Below are positions 10,072 to 18,434 of a DNA stretch of 64,000 nt, piece after piece (position 1 is the first letter of the stretch; every line of letters begins with the position of its first letter). This stretch comes from Amycolatopsis sp. MtRt-6. GTDB lineage: Bacteria > Actinomycetota > Actinomycetes > Mycobacteriales > Pseudonocardiaceae. The position numbers and the translations under genes are program-made. The DNA lies in the NCBI RefSeq assembly GCF_017308975.1, contig NZ_JADWPD010000012.1, positions 113,496 through 177,495 of the forward strand, given 5' to 3'. The notes beneath the pieces were generated by a model. That model ran no database searches, was not told the DNA's origin, and saw only the letters and a list, made by a program, of their open reading frames with translations.

Positions 10072-10535
10072 CCCGGTGGAACCAGGGCCGCGCCACGATC
10101 GACGCGCTCATCGCGCGCGGCTCCCTCGAGCACGTCCCGGCTTCGCGGGAGGCCGCGGAGGCCGAGCTCGCCAGGGCCCGCACGCACGTGGCTTCGGCGC
10201 GGCAGCTGCTGGAGCCGGACCCGGAAGGCGCCTACACGCTGGCCTACGACGGCGCGCGGCGTGCGCTGGCCGCCGTCCTGCAGAACCAGGGCCTGCGGGC
10301 GACGAGCCGTGGTGGCCACATCGCCCTCTACGAAGCGGTGCTCGCCCAGCTCGATCCGCCGCTGGGCCCGCTTCTGCGTCCCTTCAACCGGATGCGGATG
10401 CGGCGCAACGAGGTCGCCTACCGCTCCTCGGAGGCGCCTCCGGTGACGGCCGAAGACGTGACGGCCGACGTAGCGAAGGTCGAGGACCTCATCGGGGTCG
10501 CCGAGAAGGCGATCCCGAACATGCCCCGGTACTGA
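10068..10535 (+). CDS. HEPN domain protein, partner of the MNT protein
   Basis: A 155-residue, mainly helical protein. The middle (about 30-120) reads as a HEPN fold and ends in RMRRNEVAYR near 110-119. Classical HEPN RNases carry R-x4-6-H; here the R113-N start is present but the histidine position is Y118, so canonical RNase catalysis is doubtful. It overlaps the upstream MNT gene by four bases, implying coupled expression. The combination resembles an MNT-HEPN toxin-antitoxin pair, or a related module in which the HEPN protein is a binding or AMPylation target. Confidence 0.75.
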   Translation: MTRWNQGRATIDALIARGSLEHVPASREAAEAELARARTHVASARQLLEPDPEGAYTLAYDGARRALAAVLQNQGLRATSRGGHIALYEAVLAQLDPPLGPLLRPFNRMRMRRNEVAYRSSEAPPVTAEDVTADVAKVEDLIGVAEKAIPNMPRY

Positions 10536-10537
10536 CC

Positions 10538-10870
10538 GTGGAACGCGCGCTGACGCCGAACGAACGGACGGCACTGGACACACTGCTCGCGGCGGACTTC
10601 CCCGGGGCGGCGGAGCTGCGGGCCCAGGCGCCCACGGCTCGCGTGACCGGGCGGTGCGGCTGCGGCTGCCCCACGATCGACCTGGCGGTGGCCGAAGCGA
10701 CCCCGCGAGCGCAGGTGGAGAGCCGGGTGGCGGTCGAAGCCGAGGTGCCGGACGGCGGGCTCATCGTCTTCGTCGAAGACGGCCGCCTGTCGGGGCTCGA
10801 GTACTGGTCCACGGCCGACGAGACCCCGGCCGAGTTCCCGCCGCCGGAGGAGATCCGGGCGGCGGGGTAG
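10538..10870 (+). CDS. Small CxCxC-motif protein, third gene of the MNT-HEPN operon
   Basis: A 110-residue protein from the GTG at 10538, two bases after the HEPN stop. Residues 1-35 are probably helical; then comes GRCGCGCPTIDL near 44-55, followed by beta-rich, acidic sequence (VFVEDGRLSGLEYWS). The closely spaced cysteines could bind a metal. I do not recognise a named family. Similar free-standing proteins occur in actinomycetes, so it may be only a passenger, but the 2-bp spacing argues for coexpression with the two genes before it. Confidence 0.72.
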   Translation: MERALTPNERTALDTLLAADFPGAAELRAQAPTARVTGRCGCGCPTIDLAVAEATPRAQVESRVAVEAEVPDGGLIVFVEDGRLSGLEYWSTADETPAEFPPPEEIRAAG

Positions 10871-10876
10871 CGGCGA

Positions 10877-10975
10877 TCAGCCGAGGAGGCCCAGCAGCGC
10901 GATCGTGATCAGCACCACCGCGGGGGCGAGGGCGTTGATCCAGGCGCGCTGGGCGGCGGTGAGAGTGCTGTTCAT
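10877..10975 (-). CDS. 32-residue single-span membrane peptide
   Basis: A very short gene: MNSTLTAAQRAWINALAP and then a hydrophobic helix of about 14 residues ending in LLGLLG. The ATG at 10975 is preceded by GGGAAG at good spacing (10982-10987), and the sequence has the polar-N-terminus plus single-span look of real small membrane proteins. It lies leftward, convergent with the CxCxC gene. Function unknown. Confidence 0.5.
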   Translation of the reverse strand: MNSTLTAAQRAWINALAPAVVLITIALLGLLG

Positions 10976-11058
10976 GGGGCTTCCCTACGGGCGATACCAA
11001 TGCTTCCGCAGGATCAGCGCGCCGATCATGCCCCGTGTTAACAGCTGTGATCGAACTC

Positions 11059-11166
11059 TCAGCTGTCCAGGTGACGGCGGTTGCGGGCGGTGAACCAGAG
11101 CACCCCGCCGGCCGCCGCCACCATCGTTGCGAACGCTGCCGTACCGACCACGATTGCCTGAGTCAT
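11059..11166 (-). CDS. 35-residue single-span membrane peptide
   Basis: MTQAIVVGTAAFATMVAAAG continues a single transmembrane helix that ends in a basic tail (FTARNRRHLDS), giving an N-out or positive-inside arrangement. A strong Shine-Dalgarno GGGAGGGAGA lies just before the ATG at 11166. It is about 80 bp upstream of, and in the same direction as, the 32-residue membrane peptide; the two may form a mini-operon. Function unknown. Confidence 0.55.
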   Translation of the reverse strand: MTQAIVVGTAAFATMVAAAGGVLWFTARNRRHLDS

Positions 11167-11243
11167 CTCTTGTCTCCCTCCCGAAGGTTCCGGTAACCGA
11201 GAGACGTCGGGACCAGGCAAAAGTGCACCCAGAGTAACCAGGA

Positions 11244-11528
11244 TCACAGGTCCGCGAGTACCGAGTCGATCTGCGCGGCGAGGTCGAAGTCCTTCGCCGT
11301 CAGGCCGCCCGCCGAATGCGTCGTCAGCCGGAACGTCAGCGTGCGCCAGCGGATGTCGATGTCCGGGTGGTGGTCGGCCGCTTCGGCCAGCTCCGCCACC
11401 CGGTTCACCACCTCGATCGCCTGGGGGAAGCTCGCCAGCTCCACCTCGCGGCCGATGACCGCGCCGGAGCGGGTCCAACCGGAGCCCAGGCGCTGATCGG
11501 CTTCGGAGTCGCTCAAGATTTCCGTCAT
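11244..11528 (-). CDS. phhB: 4a-hydroxytetrahydrobiopterin dehydratase (PCD/DCoH)
   Basis: A 94-residue protein matching the family's usual size. The catalytic signature is EAADHHPDIDIRW at about 49-61 (E-x3-H-H-P-x5-W). The enzyme dehydrates pterin-4a-carbinolamine formed by aromatic amino acid hydroxylases, and some bacterial members take part in molybdopterin-type chemistry. No hydroxylase is nearby, so the partner is elsewhere. It is divergent from the riboswitch-controlled thiamine operon, whose leader begins some 40 bp away. Confidence 0.93.
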   Translation of the reverse strand: MTEILSDSEADQRLGSGWTRSGAVIGREVELASFPQAIEVVNRVAELAEAADHHPDIDIRWRTLTFRLTTHSAGGLTAKDFDLAAQIDSVLADL

Positions 11529-11568
11529 GTCTCCATGGTCGTCCGTCCTGGACTACGCTGCACGCTTG

Positions 11569-11652
11569 CCACGGGAGTCCGGTCAGCCGGGCTGAGAGGC
11601 GGGTCACCCGCGACCGTTCGCACCTGACCGGATCATGCCGGCGACGGGAGGG
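11569..11652 (+). promoter_or_regulatory. TPP riboswitch (THI element) for thiBPQ
   Basis: The conserved THI-box blocks are present in order: GGGCTGAGAGGCGGG at 11589-11603, then ACCCG, then CACCTGACCGGATCATGCCG at 11621-11640, then GCGACGGGAGGG. The 3' part precedes the thiB ribosome binding site (AGGAGGG at 11679) by about 25 bases, so control at translation initiation is likely. Thiamine pyrophosphate would repress the transporter. Confidence 0.9.
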
Positions 11653-11687
11653 CTTCCCTCCGCGTCCGGCGAAGTGCAGGAGGGTAG

Positions 11688-12731
11688 ATGAAACGCAGGG
11701 CTGCGACGGCCATTGCCGTCGTCGGCGTGGTCGCCGCGGGGTGCTCGCTGTCGGACGGCGACGGTGGCACGCAGCAGACGCCCACCGTCACCCTCGTGAC
11801 GCACGACTCCTTCCTCGCGCCGCAGGAGGTGCTCGACGCCTTCCAGAAGCAGTCGGGCATCAAGGTCTCCGTGCTCAAGCAGGGCGACGCCGGTTCGCTG
11901 ACCAACAAGCTCGTGCTGACGAAGGCCAACCCGATCGGCGACGTCGCGTTCGGCGTCGACTCCACCTTCGCCTCCCGGGCGCTGGCCGAGGGTGTCTTCG
12001 AGCCCTACACCAGCCCCGAAGCCGACCGCGGGCCGCAGCGCTACGCCGTCGACCCCGAGCACCGGCTGTCCGCGGTCGACGTCGGCGACGTCTGCGTCAA
12101 CGTCGACACGAACTACTTCACCACCAAGGGCATCCCCGCGCCGGAGACCTACGACGACCTGGCCGACCCGAAGTACAAGGATCTCCTGGTCGCCGAGGAC
12201 CCGGCGACGGCGTCACCCGGGCTGGCGTTCCTCCTCGGCACGATCGCCAAGTACGGCGAGGCCGGCTGGAAGGACTACTGGACCAAGCTGAAGGCCAACG
12301 GCGTCAAGGTGGTCAGCGGCTGGGAAGAGGCCTACACCAAGGAGTTCTCGGGCTCGTCCGGCAAGGGGCCGCGGCCGATCGTCGTCTCGTACGCGTCGTC
12401 GCCCGCCGCCGAGGTCGGCGACGACGGGAAGCCGCGCACCAAGGCGCTGCTCGACACCTGCTACCGGCAGGTCGAGTACGCCGGCGTGCTGGCCGGCGGC
12501 AAGCAGGTCGAGAACGCGCGCAAGGTCGTCGACTTCCTGCTCTCCCAGCAGTTCCAGGCGACGGTCGCGGCCAACATGTACGTCTACCCGGCCCGCCAGG
12601 GTGTCGACCTGCCCGCGGGCTGGGCGCAGGTCGCGCCGCTGCCGCAGAAGCCGCAGACGCTGCCCGCGGACCAGGTGCAGGCCGGGCGCGAGAAGTGGAT
12701 CGGCGAATGGCGCACGCTCGTGCAGCAGTGA
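11688..12731 (+). CDS. thiB: Thiamine ABC transporter substrate-binding lipoprotein
   Basis: A 347-residue family-1 solute-binding protein. It begins with a lipoprotein signal peptide whose lipobox VAAGC places the lipidated cysteine at residue 19. The mature part has the ThiB/TbpA pattern (TLVTHDSFLAPQEVLDAF, then GDVCVNVDTNYFT and VVSGWEEAYTKEF). It would capture thiamine outside the membrane and hand it to ThiP. It is the first gene after the TPP riboswitch, which fixes the substrate call. The ATG at 11688 follows AGGAGGG at ideal distance. It overlaps thiP by GTGA. Confidence 0.94.
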   Translation: MKRRAATAIAVVGVVAAGCSLSDGDGGTQQTPTVTLVTHDSFLAPQEVLDAFQKQSGIKVSVLKQGDAGSLTNKLVLTKANPIGDVAFGVDSTFASRALAEGVFEPYTSPEADRGPQRYAVDPEHRLSAVDVGDVCVNVDTNYFTTKGIPAPETYDDLADPKYKDLLVAEDPATASPGLAFLLGTIAKYGEAGWKDYWTKLKANGVKVVSGWEEAYTKEFSGSSGKGPRPIVVSYASSPAAEVGDDGKPRTKALLDTCYRQVEYAGVLAGGKQVENARKVVDFLLSQQFQATVAANMYVYPARQGVDLPAGWAQVAPLPQKPQTLPADQVQAGREKWIGEWRTLVQQ

Positions 12732-14395
12732 CATCCGAGGCTCCGCCTCGGGCCGGGGGCTCCGCCACCCGGAGCCCCCGAAAGAAAGTCCTAGCCCCGC
12801 CCAGGACCGCTCGCGGGCTCGGCCTGGCGCTGCTGGGCCTGGCCCCGATCGGCTTCCTGGTGGTGTTCTTCGCCTGGCCGGTCGTCGCGATCATCGGCCG
12901 CGGGTTCGCCGCGGGCGGGCTCGAAGTGGTCCTGAACGACGCGCGGACCTGGCAGCTCGCCGGGTTCACCGTCGCGAGCGCGGCCGCGTCCACGCTGGTC
13001 GCGGTGGTCGCCGGGCTGCCGGTCGCCTTCCTGCTGGCTCGGGTGCGGCTGCCCGGCGTCGGCCTCGCGCGGACGCTGGTGCTCGTCCCGTTCGTGCTGC
13101 CGACCGTCGTCGTCGGGCTGGCGTTCCGCGCCCTCTGGCCGGACGGCGGCGTGCTGCCGATCGTGCTGGCCAACGCCTTCTTCAACGTCGCCGTCGTCGC
13201 GCGGACCGTTGCCGGGCTGTGGGCGCGGCTGGACCCCCGCACGACCGACGCCGCCCGGGCGCTCGGCGCGTCGCCGTGGCGGGCGTTCCGGTCGGTGACG
13301 CTGCCCGCGCTCGCCCCGGCGGTCGCCTCCGCCGCGGCCGTCGTGTTCCTCTTCTGCGCCACCAGCTTCGGCGTCGTCCTGATCCTCGGTGGCGCCCGCT
13401 ACCGGACCCTGGAAACCGAGATCTACCTGCGGACGGTCGACCTCCTCGACCTCTCGGGTGCCGCCGCGCTCTCGCTGATCCAGTTCACGGCCGTGGTCGC
13501 CGCGCTGGTCATCGGCGGGCTGGCCCGGCGGCGCAAGGAGGGCGCCCGGATCGGCTCGGTCCCGGCCCGGCGCCCCCGCGGCGGCGAGTGGTGGGTCGTC
13601 GGCGCCGCGGGCGTCGTGCTCGCGCTGCTGGTGACGCCGATCGTCGCGCTCCTCGCCGAGTCGGTGTCCACTGAGGACGGCTGGAGCCTCGCCGGCTACC
13701 GGGCACTGACGAGCACCGGCGAGAAGGGCGCGCTCCAGGTGTCCGGCTGGGACGCCGCGGTGAACTCGCTGAAGGTGGCCATCGACGCGACGCTGCTCGC
13801 GGTGGTCGTCGGCGTGCTCGCGTCCGTCGTGCTCGTCGCGCTGCGGCGCTCGCCCGCCAAAGCCGCGCGCGGCCTGGGCGAGACGATGGACGCCGTCCTC
13901 ATGCTGCCGCTCGGGGTGTCCGCGGTGACCGTCGGGTTCGGCTACCTGGTGACGCTCGACGCGCTGCCGGGCGACCTGCGGACGTCGCCGTACCTGGTGC
14001 CGCTGGCCCAGGCGCTGGTGATCATCCCGCTGGTCGTGCGGATGGTGCTGCCGGTGCTGCGCTCGGTCGACGTCCGGCTGCGGCAGGCCGCGTCGACGCT
14101 CGGGGCGAGCCCGCTGCGGGTGTGGCGCGAGATCGACCTGCCGCTGACACTGCGGCCGCTGGTCGCGGCGGCCGGCTTCGGCTTCGTCGTGGCGCTCGGC
14201 GAGTTCGGCGCGACGAGCTTCCTCGCCCGGCCGACGGCGTCGACGCTGCCGGTCGCGGTCGCGACGCTGATGGCGCGGCCGGGGGAGCTGAACAACCAGA
14301 TGGCATACGCCGCGTGCGCGTTGCTGATGCTCGTGACGGTGCTGGCGGTCGCCCTGATCGACCGGCTCGGGCGCGGCCGGGTGGGAGAGTTCTGA
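12728..14395 (+). CDS. thiP: Thiamine ABC transporter permease
   Basis: A 555-residue double permease with two fused inner-membrane halves, each of about six helices. Each half has an EAA-like loop: AARALGASPWRAFRSVTLP in the first and RQAASTLGASPLRVWREIDL in the second. That is the ThiP layout. The GTG at 12728 overlaps the thiB stop by four bases; the N-terminal about 30 residues (SEAPPRAGGSATRSP) are polar and variable. It forms the channel of the thiamine importer with ThiB and ThiQ. Confidence 0.93.
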   Translation: MTSEAPPRAGGSATRSPRKKVLAPPRTARGLGLALLGLAPIGFLVVFFAWPVVAIIGRGFAAGGLEVVLNDARTWQLAGFTVASAAASTLVAVVAGLPVAFLLARVRLPGVGLARTLVLVPFVLPTVVVGLAFRALWPDGGVLPIVLANAFFNVAVVARTVAGLWARLDPRTTDAARALGASPWRAFRSVTLPALAPAVASAAAVVFLFCATSFGVVLILGGARYRTLETEIYLRTVDLLDLSGAAALSLIQFTAVVAALVIGGLARRRKEGARIGSVPARRPRGGEWWVVGAAGVVLALLVTPIVALLAESVSTEDGWSLAGYRALTSTGEKGALQVSGWDAAVNSLKVAIDATLLAVVVGVLASVVLVALRRSPAKAARGLGETMDAVLMLPLGVSAVTVGFGYLVTLDALPGDLRTSPYLVPLAQALVIIPLVVRMVLPVLRSVDVRLRQAASTLGASPLRVWREIDLPLTLRPLVAAAGFGFVVALGEFGATSFLARPTASTLPVAVATLMARPGELNNQMAYAACALLMLVTVLAVALIDRLGRGRVGEF

Positions 14396-15402
14396 TGGCG
14401 CTGTCGGTACGGGACCTGACCGTCCACTACGGAACGTTCGCGGCGGTCCGCGACGCCCGGCTGGACATCGCCGACGGCGAGGTGCTGGCGCTGCTCGGGC
14501 CGTCGGGCTCGGGCAAGTCGACGCTGCTGCGCGCGATCACCGGGCTCGAGCCGTCGGCGCGCGGCTCGGTGAGCTGGGACGGCGAAGACCTCGGCGCGGT
14601 GCCGGTCCACCGGCGCGGCTTCGGCCTGGTGTTCCAGGACGGCCAGCTGTTCACCCACCGCGACGTCGCCGCGAACATCGCGTTCGGCCTGCGGATGCAC
14701 GGGGTGCCCCGCGCGCAGTGGGCGCCGCGCGTCGCCGAGCTGCTGGAGCTGGTCGGGCTCGCCGGCTTCGAGCGACGGCGGGTGACGGAGCTGTCCGGCG
14801 GGCAGGCGCAGCGGGTGGCGCTGGCCCGCGCGCTGGCACCGAAGCCGCGGCTGCTGCTGCTCGACGAGCCACTGTCCGGTTTGGACGCCGGCCTGCGCGA
14901 ACAGCTGGCGATCGACCTGGCGGACCTGCTGCGGCGCAGCAAGATCACGGCCCTGCTGGTGACGCACGACCAGGAGGAGGCGTTCACGCTGGCCGACCGG
15001 GTCGCGGTGCTGGACGCGGGGGAGGTGCGGCAGGAGGGCGCGGTCCGCCGGGTGTGGCGGAACCCGGCGGACGACACCGTGGCCCGGTTCCTCGGGGTGA
15101 CGACGTTCGTGGACGGCACCGCGGCGGCCGGGCGCGTGCACACGTCCCTCGGCGACGTGGCCCTGCCGGACGTCGGCGACGGTCCGGTGCGGCTGGGGTT
15201 GCGGCCGCACGCGCTGCGCGTCGCAACCGAAGGCGTACCGGGCGAGGTCGTGGCCGCGGTCCACCGCCGGGAACACGTGCGGCTGGTGGTGCGGCTCGAA
15301 GAGTCCACAGTGGACGCGGTCGCGCCGGCGGCGTCGGACCTGCGGGCCGGGGACGCCGTGCGGCTGGAGCTCGACCCGGACGGCGTCGCGCTGGTCGGTT
15401 GA
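14395..15402 (+). CDS. thiQ: Thiamine ABC transporter ATP-binding protein
   Basis: A 335-residue ABC ATPase. Walker A GPSGSGKS is at 35-42, the Q-loop is in VFQDGQ, the signature is LSGGQAQR near 138 and Walker B is LLLLDEP near 158; a TOBE-like domain follows from about 235. Its start overlaps the last base of thiP. The longer C-terminal regulatory domain resembles CUT1/iron-type ATPases more than the short E. coli ThiQ, but operon position under the TPP riboswitch settles the role. A strong hairpin spans its stop codon. Confidence 0.92.
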   Translation: MALSVRDLTVHYGTFAAVRDARLDIADGEVLALLGPSGSGKSTLLRAITGLEPSARGSVSWDGEDLGAVPVHRRGFGLVFQDGQLFTHRDVAANIAFGLRMHGVPRAQWAPRVAELLELVGLAGFERRRVTELSGGQAQRVALARALAPKPRLLLLDEPLSGLDAGLREQLAIDLADLLRRSKITALLVTHDQEEAFTLADRVAVLDAGEVRQEGAVRRVWRNPADDTVARFLGVTTFVDGTAAAGRVHTSLGDVALPDVGDGPVRLGLRPHALRVATEGVPGEVVAAVHRREHVRLVVRLEESTVDAVAPAASDLRAGDAVRLELDPDGVALVG

Positions 15403-15412
15403 CGCCGTCCGG
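15376..15412. terminator. Hairpin spanning the thiQ stop codon
   Basis: CCGGACGGCGTC (15376-15387) and its exact complement (15401-15412) form a 12-bp stem with a 13-nt loop that includes the thiQ TGA. There is no T-run. It lies between convergent thiQ and the leftward ABC permease, ending 9 bp before the latter's stop. Confidence 0.55.
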
Positions 15413-15420
15413 AAGGAACC

Positions 15421-16299
15421 TCAGCCGTCGCGGGTGGACAACCGCGCGTAGGCCAGCGACAGCCCGATCACGATGTAGCAGGCCGCGCGCAACGCGCCTT
15501 CGCCCAGCATCTGGGTGCCCATCGGGTCCTGCAGGACCTCGGCCGGCGCCATCGACCAGTTCTGCGTCAGCAGGAACGGGTGCAGCCAGTCCAGCGACGT
15601 CAGGAACCCCAGGATCGTGAACACGATGTCGCCCGCCAGGACCGAGGCCACCACCAGCATCGGGTGCTCGGTCCAGCTGGAGATCGCCAGCGCCACCGCG
15701 CCGACCGCCCACAGCTGCAGCACCACCCAGGCCGCCACCAGCAGCAGCCGCGCCATCGCGCCGCCGAGGGACAACGTCGTGCCCGACAGCGTGAACAGCG
15801 AGTCCGTGCCGTTGATGATCAGGCCCGTCACCACGCCCGTCACGACCATCGCCAGCACCGAAACCACCGACACCGTCGCGACGCCGAACGCCTTGACCGC
15901 CAGCAGGCGACCCCGGCCGACCGGCGCGATCAGCCAGCCGCGCAGCGTGCCGTGGGACGTCTCGCCCGCGATCGCGTCCGCGCCCGCCATCGCCGAGGCC
16001 AAGGGCAGCAGCAACGCCAACGACATCACGATCGCCGCGATCGGCAGCACGAACGCGTTGTTGACCGCCGAGGCCAGCAGGGCCCCGCCGCCGTCGTCCG
16101 GGCCGCCGCCGCTCGACGGGTTCTCGTCGACCAGCGTCAGGCCGATGCCGATCACCACCGGGATCAGCGCCAGGAGCCCGAGCACGGCCAGCGTGCGCGG
16201 CCGGCGGAAGATCCAGCGCAGCTCCGCGGCCAGCAGCCGCGGCAACGGCACCGTGTCGTGGCCCGTGCGGGCCGCCGGTGCCTCCAGGACCGCTGTCAT
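15421..16299 (-). CDS. ABC-2 type transporter permease
   Basis: A 292-residue membrane protein with six predicted helices. The N-terminal RRPRTLAVLGLLALIPVVIG gives the first span; a Gly/Asp-rich loop (SSGGGPDDGGG) follows, then five more spans. The loop GETSHGTLRGWL after helix 2 is typical of ABC-2 export permeases. It overlaps the upstream ATPase gene by four bases (ATGA). With the ATPase and the LolA-like protein it forms a three-gene leftward operon. The substrate is not evident; a lipid or peptide export or stress role is possible. Confidence 0.88.
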   Translation of the reverse strand: MTAVLEAPAARTGHDTVPLPRLLAAELRWIFRRPRTLAVLGLLALIPVVIGIGLTLVDENPSSGGGPDDGGGALLASAVNNAFVLPIAAIVMSLALLLPLASAMAGADAIAGETSHGTLRGWLIAPVGRGRLLAVKAFGVATVSVVSVLAMVVTGVVTGLIINGTDSLFTLSGTTLSLGGAMARLLLVAAWVVLQLWAVGAVALAISSWTEHPMLVVASVLAGDIVFTILGFLTSLDWLHPFLLTQNWSMAPAEVLQDPMGTQMLGEGALRAACYIVIGLSLAYARLSTRDG

Positions 16300-17270
16300 T
16301 CCGCCCCCTCGGTCAGCCGCGCGAACAGGTCTTCCAGGCCGGTGCGGGCCCGCGTCGCCTCGTGGACCGCGACCCCCGCGCCCACCAGGACCTGCAGTAC
16401 CCGCGGCGCCTCGGCCGCGGTGAGGTCGGCGCGGACGCCGTCCGGCGTCAACCGGGCGCCGATCCGGTTCTCCCGCAGCACTTCCACCGCCAGGTCCGCG
16501 TCCGGCGTGCGGACCAGCAGGGCCGCGTTCCCGGACTCCAGCAGCTCCGCCAGCTCCCCTTGGGCGACGACGTTGCCGGACTGCAGGACGGCGACGTGCG
16601 TGCAGGTCGCCTCGACCTCGGCCAGCAGGTGCGACGACACCAGCACGGTGACGCCCTCGGCGTGCAGCTCGGCGATGATCCTGCGGATCTCCCTGGTACC
16701 AGCAGGATCGAGGCCGTTGGTCGGCTCGTCGAGCACGACCATCTTCCGCGGCACCAGCAACGCCGAAGCGAGCCCGAGCCGCTGCTTCATGCCGAGCGAG
16801 TACCCCTTGTACCGCCGTCGCGCCGCCCCGGTCAGCCCGACGCGCTCCAGCGCCGCGTCGACCGCCGGCGCGATCCCGGCCGACGACAGCCGCGGTTCCG
16901 CCGCGGCGAAGCGCAGCAGGTTGTCGCGCCCGGACAGGAACGGGTGGAAGCCCGGTCCCTCGACCAGCGCGCCGACGTCCGGCAGCGCGTGCGCGGCGGC
17001 GTCCGGCATCGGGCGGCCGAGCAGCTCGACCTCGCCCTCGGTCGGCCTGACCAGGCCGAGCAGCATCCGGATGGTGGTCGTCTTGCCCGAGCCGTTCGGC
17101 CCGAGCATGCCCACGACGGCGCTCTGCGGGATGTCGAGGTCGACGTGGTCCACCGCGACGGTGCTGCCGTAGACCTTGCGAAGCCCCCGCGTGCGTGCGG
17201 CCAGGGGAACCGCCGGGGCGGACGTCTCCGAAGAAACGTCCGCCCCGGACTCCACAGTCGTGCTGGTCAC
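16296..17270 (-). CDS. ABC transporter ATP-binding protein (exporter type)
   Basis: A 324-residue ATPase with Walker A GPNGSGKT at 57-64, signature YSLGMKQR near 150 and Walker B MVVLDEPTNGLDP near 172, followed by a C-terminal DUF4162-like extension. The GTG at 17270 overlaps the end of the LolA-like gene (GTGA) and yields a short polar N-terminus (TSTTVESGADVSSE). It is the energy unit for the ABC-2 permease encoded next. The CcmA/NatA-like signature suggests export rather than import. Confidence 0.9.
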   Translation of the reverse strand: MTSTTVESGADVSSETSAPAVPLAARTRGLRKVYGSTVAVDHVDLDIPQSAVVGMLGPNGSGKTTTIRMLLGLVRPTEGEVELLGRPMPDAAAHALPDVGALVEGPGFHPFLSGRDNLLRFAAAEPRLSSAGIAPAVDAALERVGLTGAARRRYKGYSLGMKQRLGLASALLVPRKMVVLDEPTNGLDPAGTREIRRIIAELHAEGVTVLVSSHLLAEVEATCTHVAVLQSGNVVAQGELAELLESGNAALLVRTPDADLAVEVLRENRIGARLTPDGVRADLTAAEAPRVLQVLVGAGVAVHEATRARTGLEDLFARLTEGAE

Positions 17271-18364
17271 TTCTGACCCAGTGCTTCGAACAGGACCTGC
17301 TCCGGCACCGCACCGGCGGCGAAGCGGCCGTCGTCGGTCAGCACCGCGCTGCCGACCTTCGTGGTGAAGACGTAGCCGCTGCCCCACGCGCCGCTGACCT
17401 TCTTGCCGAACCGCTCCAGCAGCGCCTTCGGGTCGGCGTTGGCACCCCGGCCTTCACGACCGGACTGCTGCTTCGGCGCCGCGTTCAGCGCCTCCGCCGG
17501 CACCTTGCCGGTGACGACGGTGTCCCAGCCGTCGCCGACGACCTTGACGTCCTGCTTGGCCTGCTCGGCGAGGTCCTTGGTCTGCTGGTCGACCTTCGCG
17601 GTCTTCTCCTCCACCTTGGCGCCCTTCGGCGGGGTGAAGGTGAACAGGTCGGCCGGCTGCTGCGTGAACTCGATCTCGGTGAACGCGACCTCGAGGGCCG
17701 GCGTCGCCGTGCCGTTGCTCAGGACCGACACCCGCAGCGGCATCCGCGTCTGCGAGTCGACCGCGACGCGGATCTCGCGCAGCAGCGTCCGCTCGGTCGG
17801 CTTCGGCGTCAGGACCAGTTCGTAGGCCGGGCGGTCGGCGACGGTCGCGGTGCCGTCGACCGACACCGTGCTGCTCTCGCGGACCTTCGCGAGCAGTTCC
17901 GTCGACGCCGCCAGCGGGTCGGTGGTCCGGTCGCTGCCCGCGCCCTTCCGCTGGGCCACGTCGGCCGGGATGGTCACCTTGGTCGCGGTGTTCGTCCGGG
18001 AGCTGTAGTCCCAGACGGTCGTGCCGTCGTGGACCACGGTCTCCTGGCTCGCGCCCTGCGTGACGGCCAGCCTGCTCTTGCCGGCGCCGTCGGTGAAGAT
18101 GTGCGCCGAGTCCATGTTGAGCGCCGACGCGCCCGGCACGGCGTTGCCGATCGCGGGCAGGCCCAGGTCGTTGCTCACCTTCAGCGTGCCGTCGAACGCG
18201 CCCGGCTTCGCCTTGACCACCGACTGGACCAGGTCCTCGGCGCTCACCGGCGGCAGCGCCGGCTTGTCGTCGGCGCTGGCCGGCATCGCGACGAACGCGA
18301 GCCCGCCGGCACCGAGCGCGGTGCCGAGGACCGCGGCGGTGATGCCCTTCGTCTTCGGTTTCAT
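17267..18364 (-). CDS. Secreted LolA/RseB-like lipid-binding-type protein
   Basis: A 365-residue exported protein: signal peptide MKPKTKGITAAVLGTALGAG with cleavage near PASADD (about residue 32), then beta-rich sequence like LolA/MucB-type proteins (SAEDLVQSVVKAKPG, VWDYSSRTNTATKV, PADLFTFTPPKGAKV). No lipobox cysteine is seen. Such proteins often accompany ABC exporters and two-component systems in actinomycetes and may bind lipid-like ligands at the cell surface. The ATG at 18364 has GGGAGAG upstream. It is first in the operon and divergent from the response regulator, with phased repeats between. Confidence 0.82.
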   Translation of the reverse strand: MKPKTKGITAAVLGTALGAGGLAFVAMPASADDKPALPPVSAEDLVQSVVKAKPGAFDGTLKVSNDLGLPAIGNAVPGASALNMDSAHIFTDGAGKSRLAVTQGASQETVVHDGTTVWDYSSRTNTATKVTIPADVAQRKGAGSDRTTDPLAASTELLAKVRESSTVSVDGTATVADRPAYELVLTPKPTERTLLREIRVAVDSQTRMPLRVSVLSNGTATPALEVAFTEIEFTQQPADLFTFTPPKGAKVEEKTAKVDQQTKDLAEQAKQDVKVVGDGWDTVVTGKVPAEALNAAPKQQSGREGRGANADPKALLERFGKKVSGAWGSGYVFTTKVGSAVLTDDGRFAAGAVPEQVLFEALGQK

Positions 18365-18434
18365 GCGTCTCTCCCTGTGGTGTTCCCGGGCCCGAGTGTG
18401 CCCGGCTCCCTGGCACCGACGCTTCCCTCTCGAG

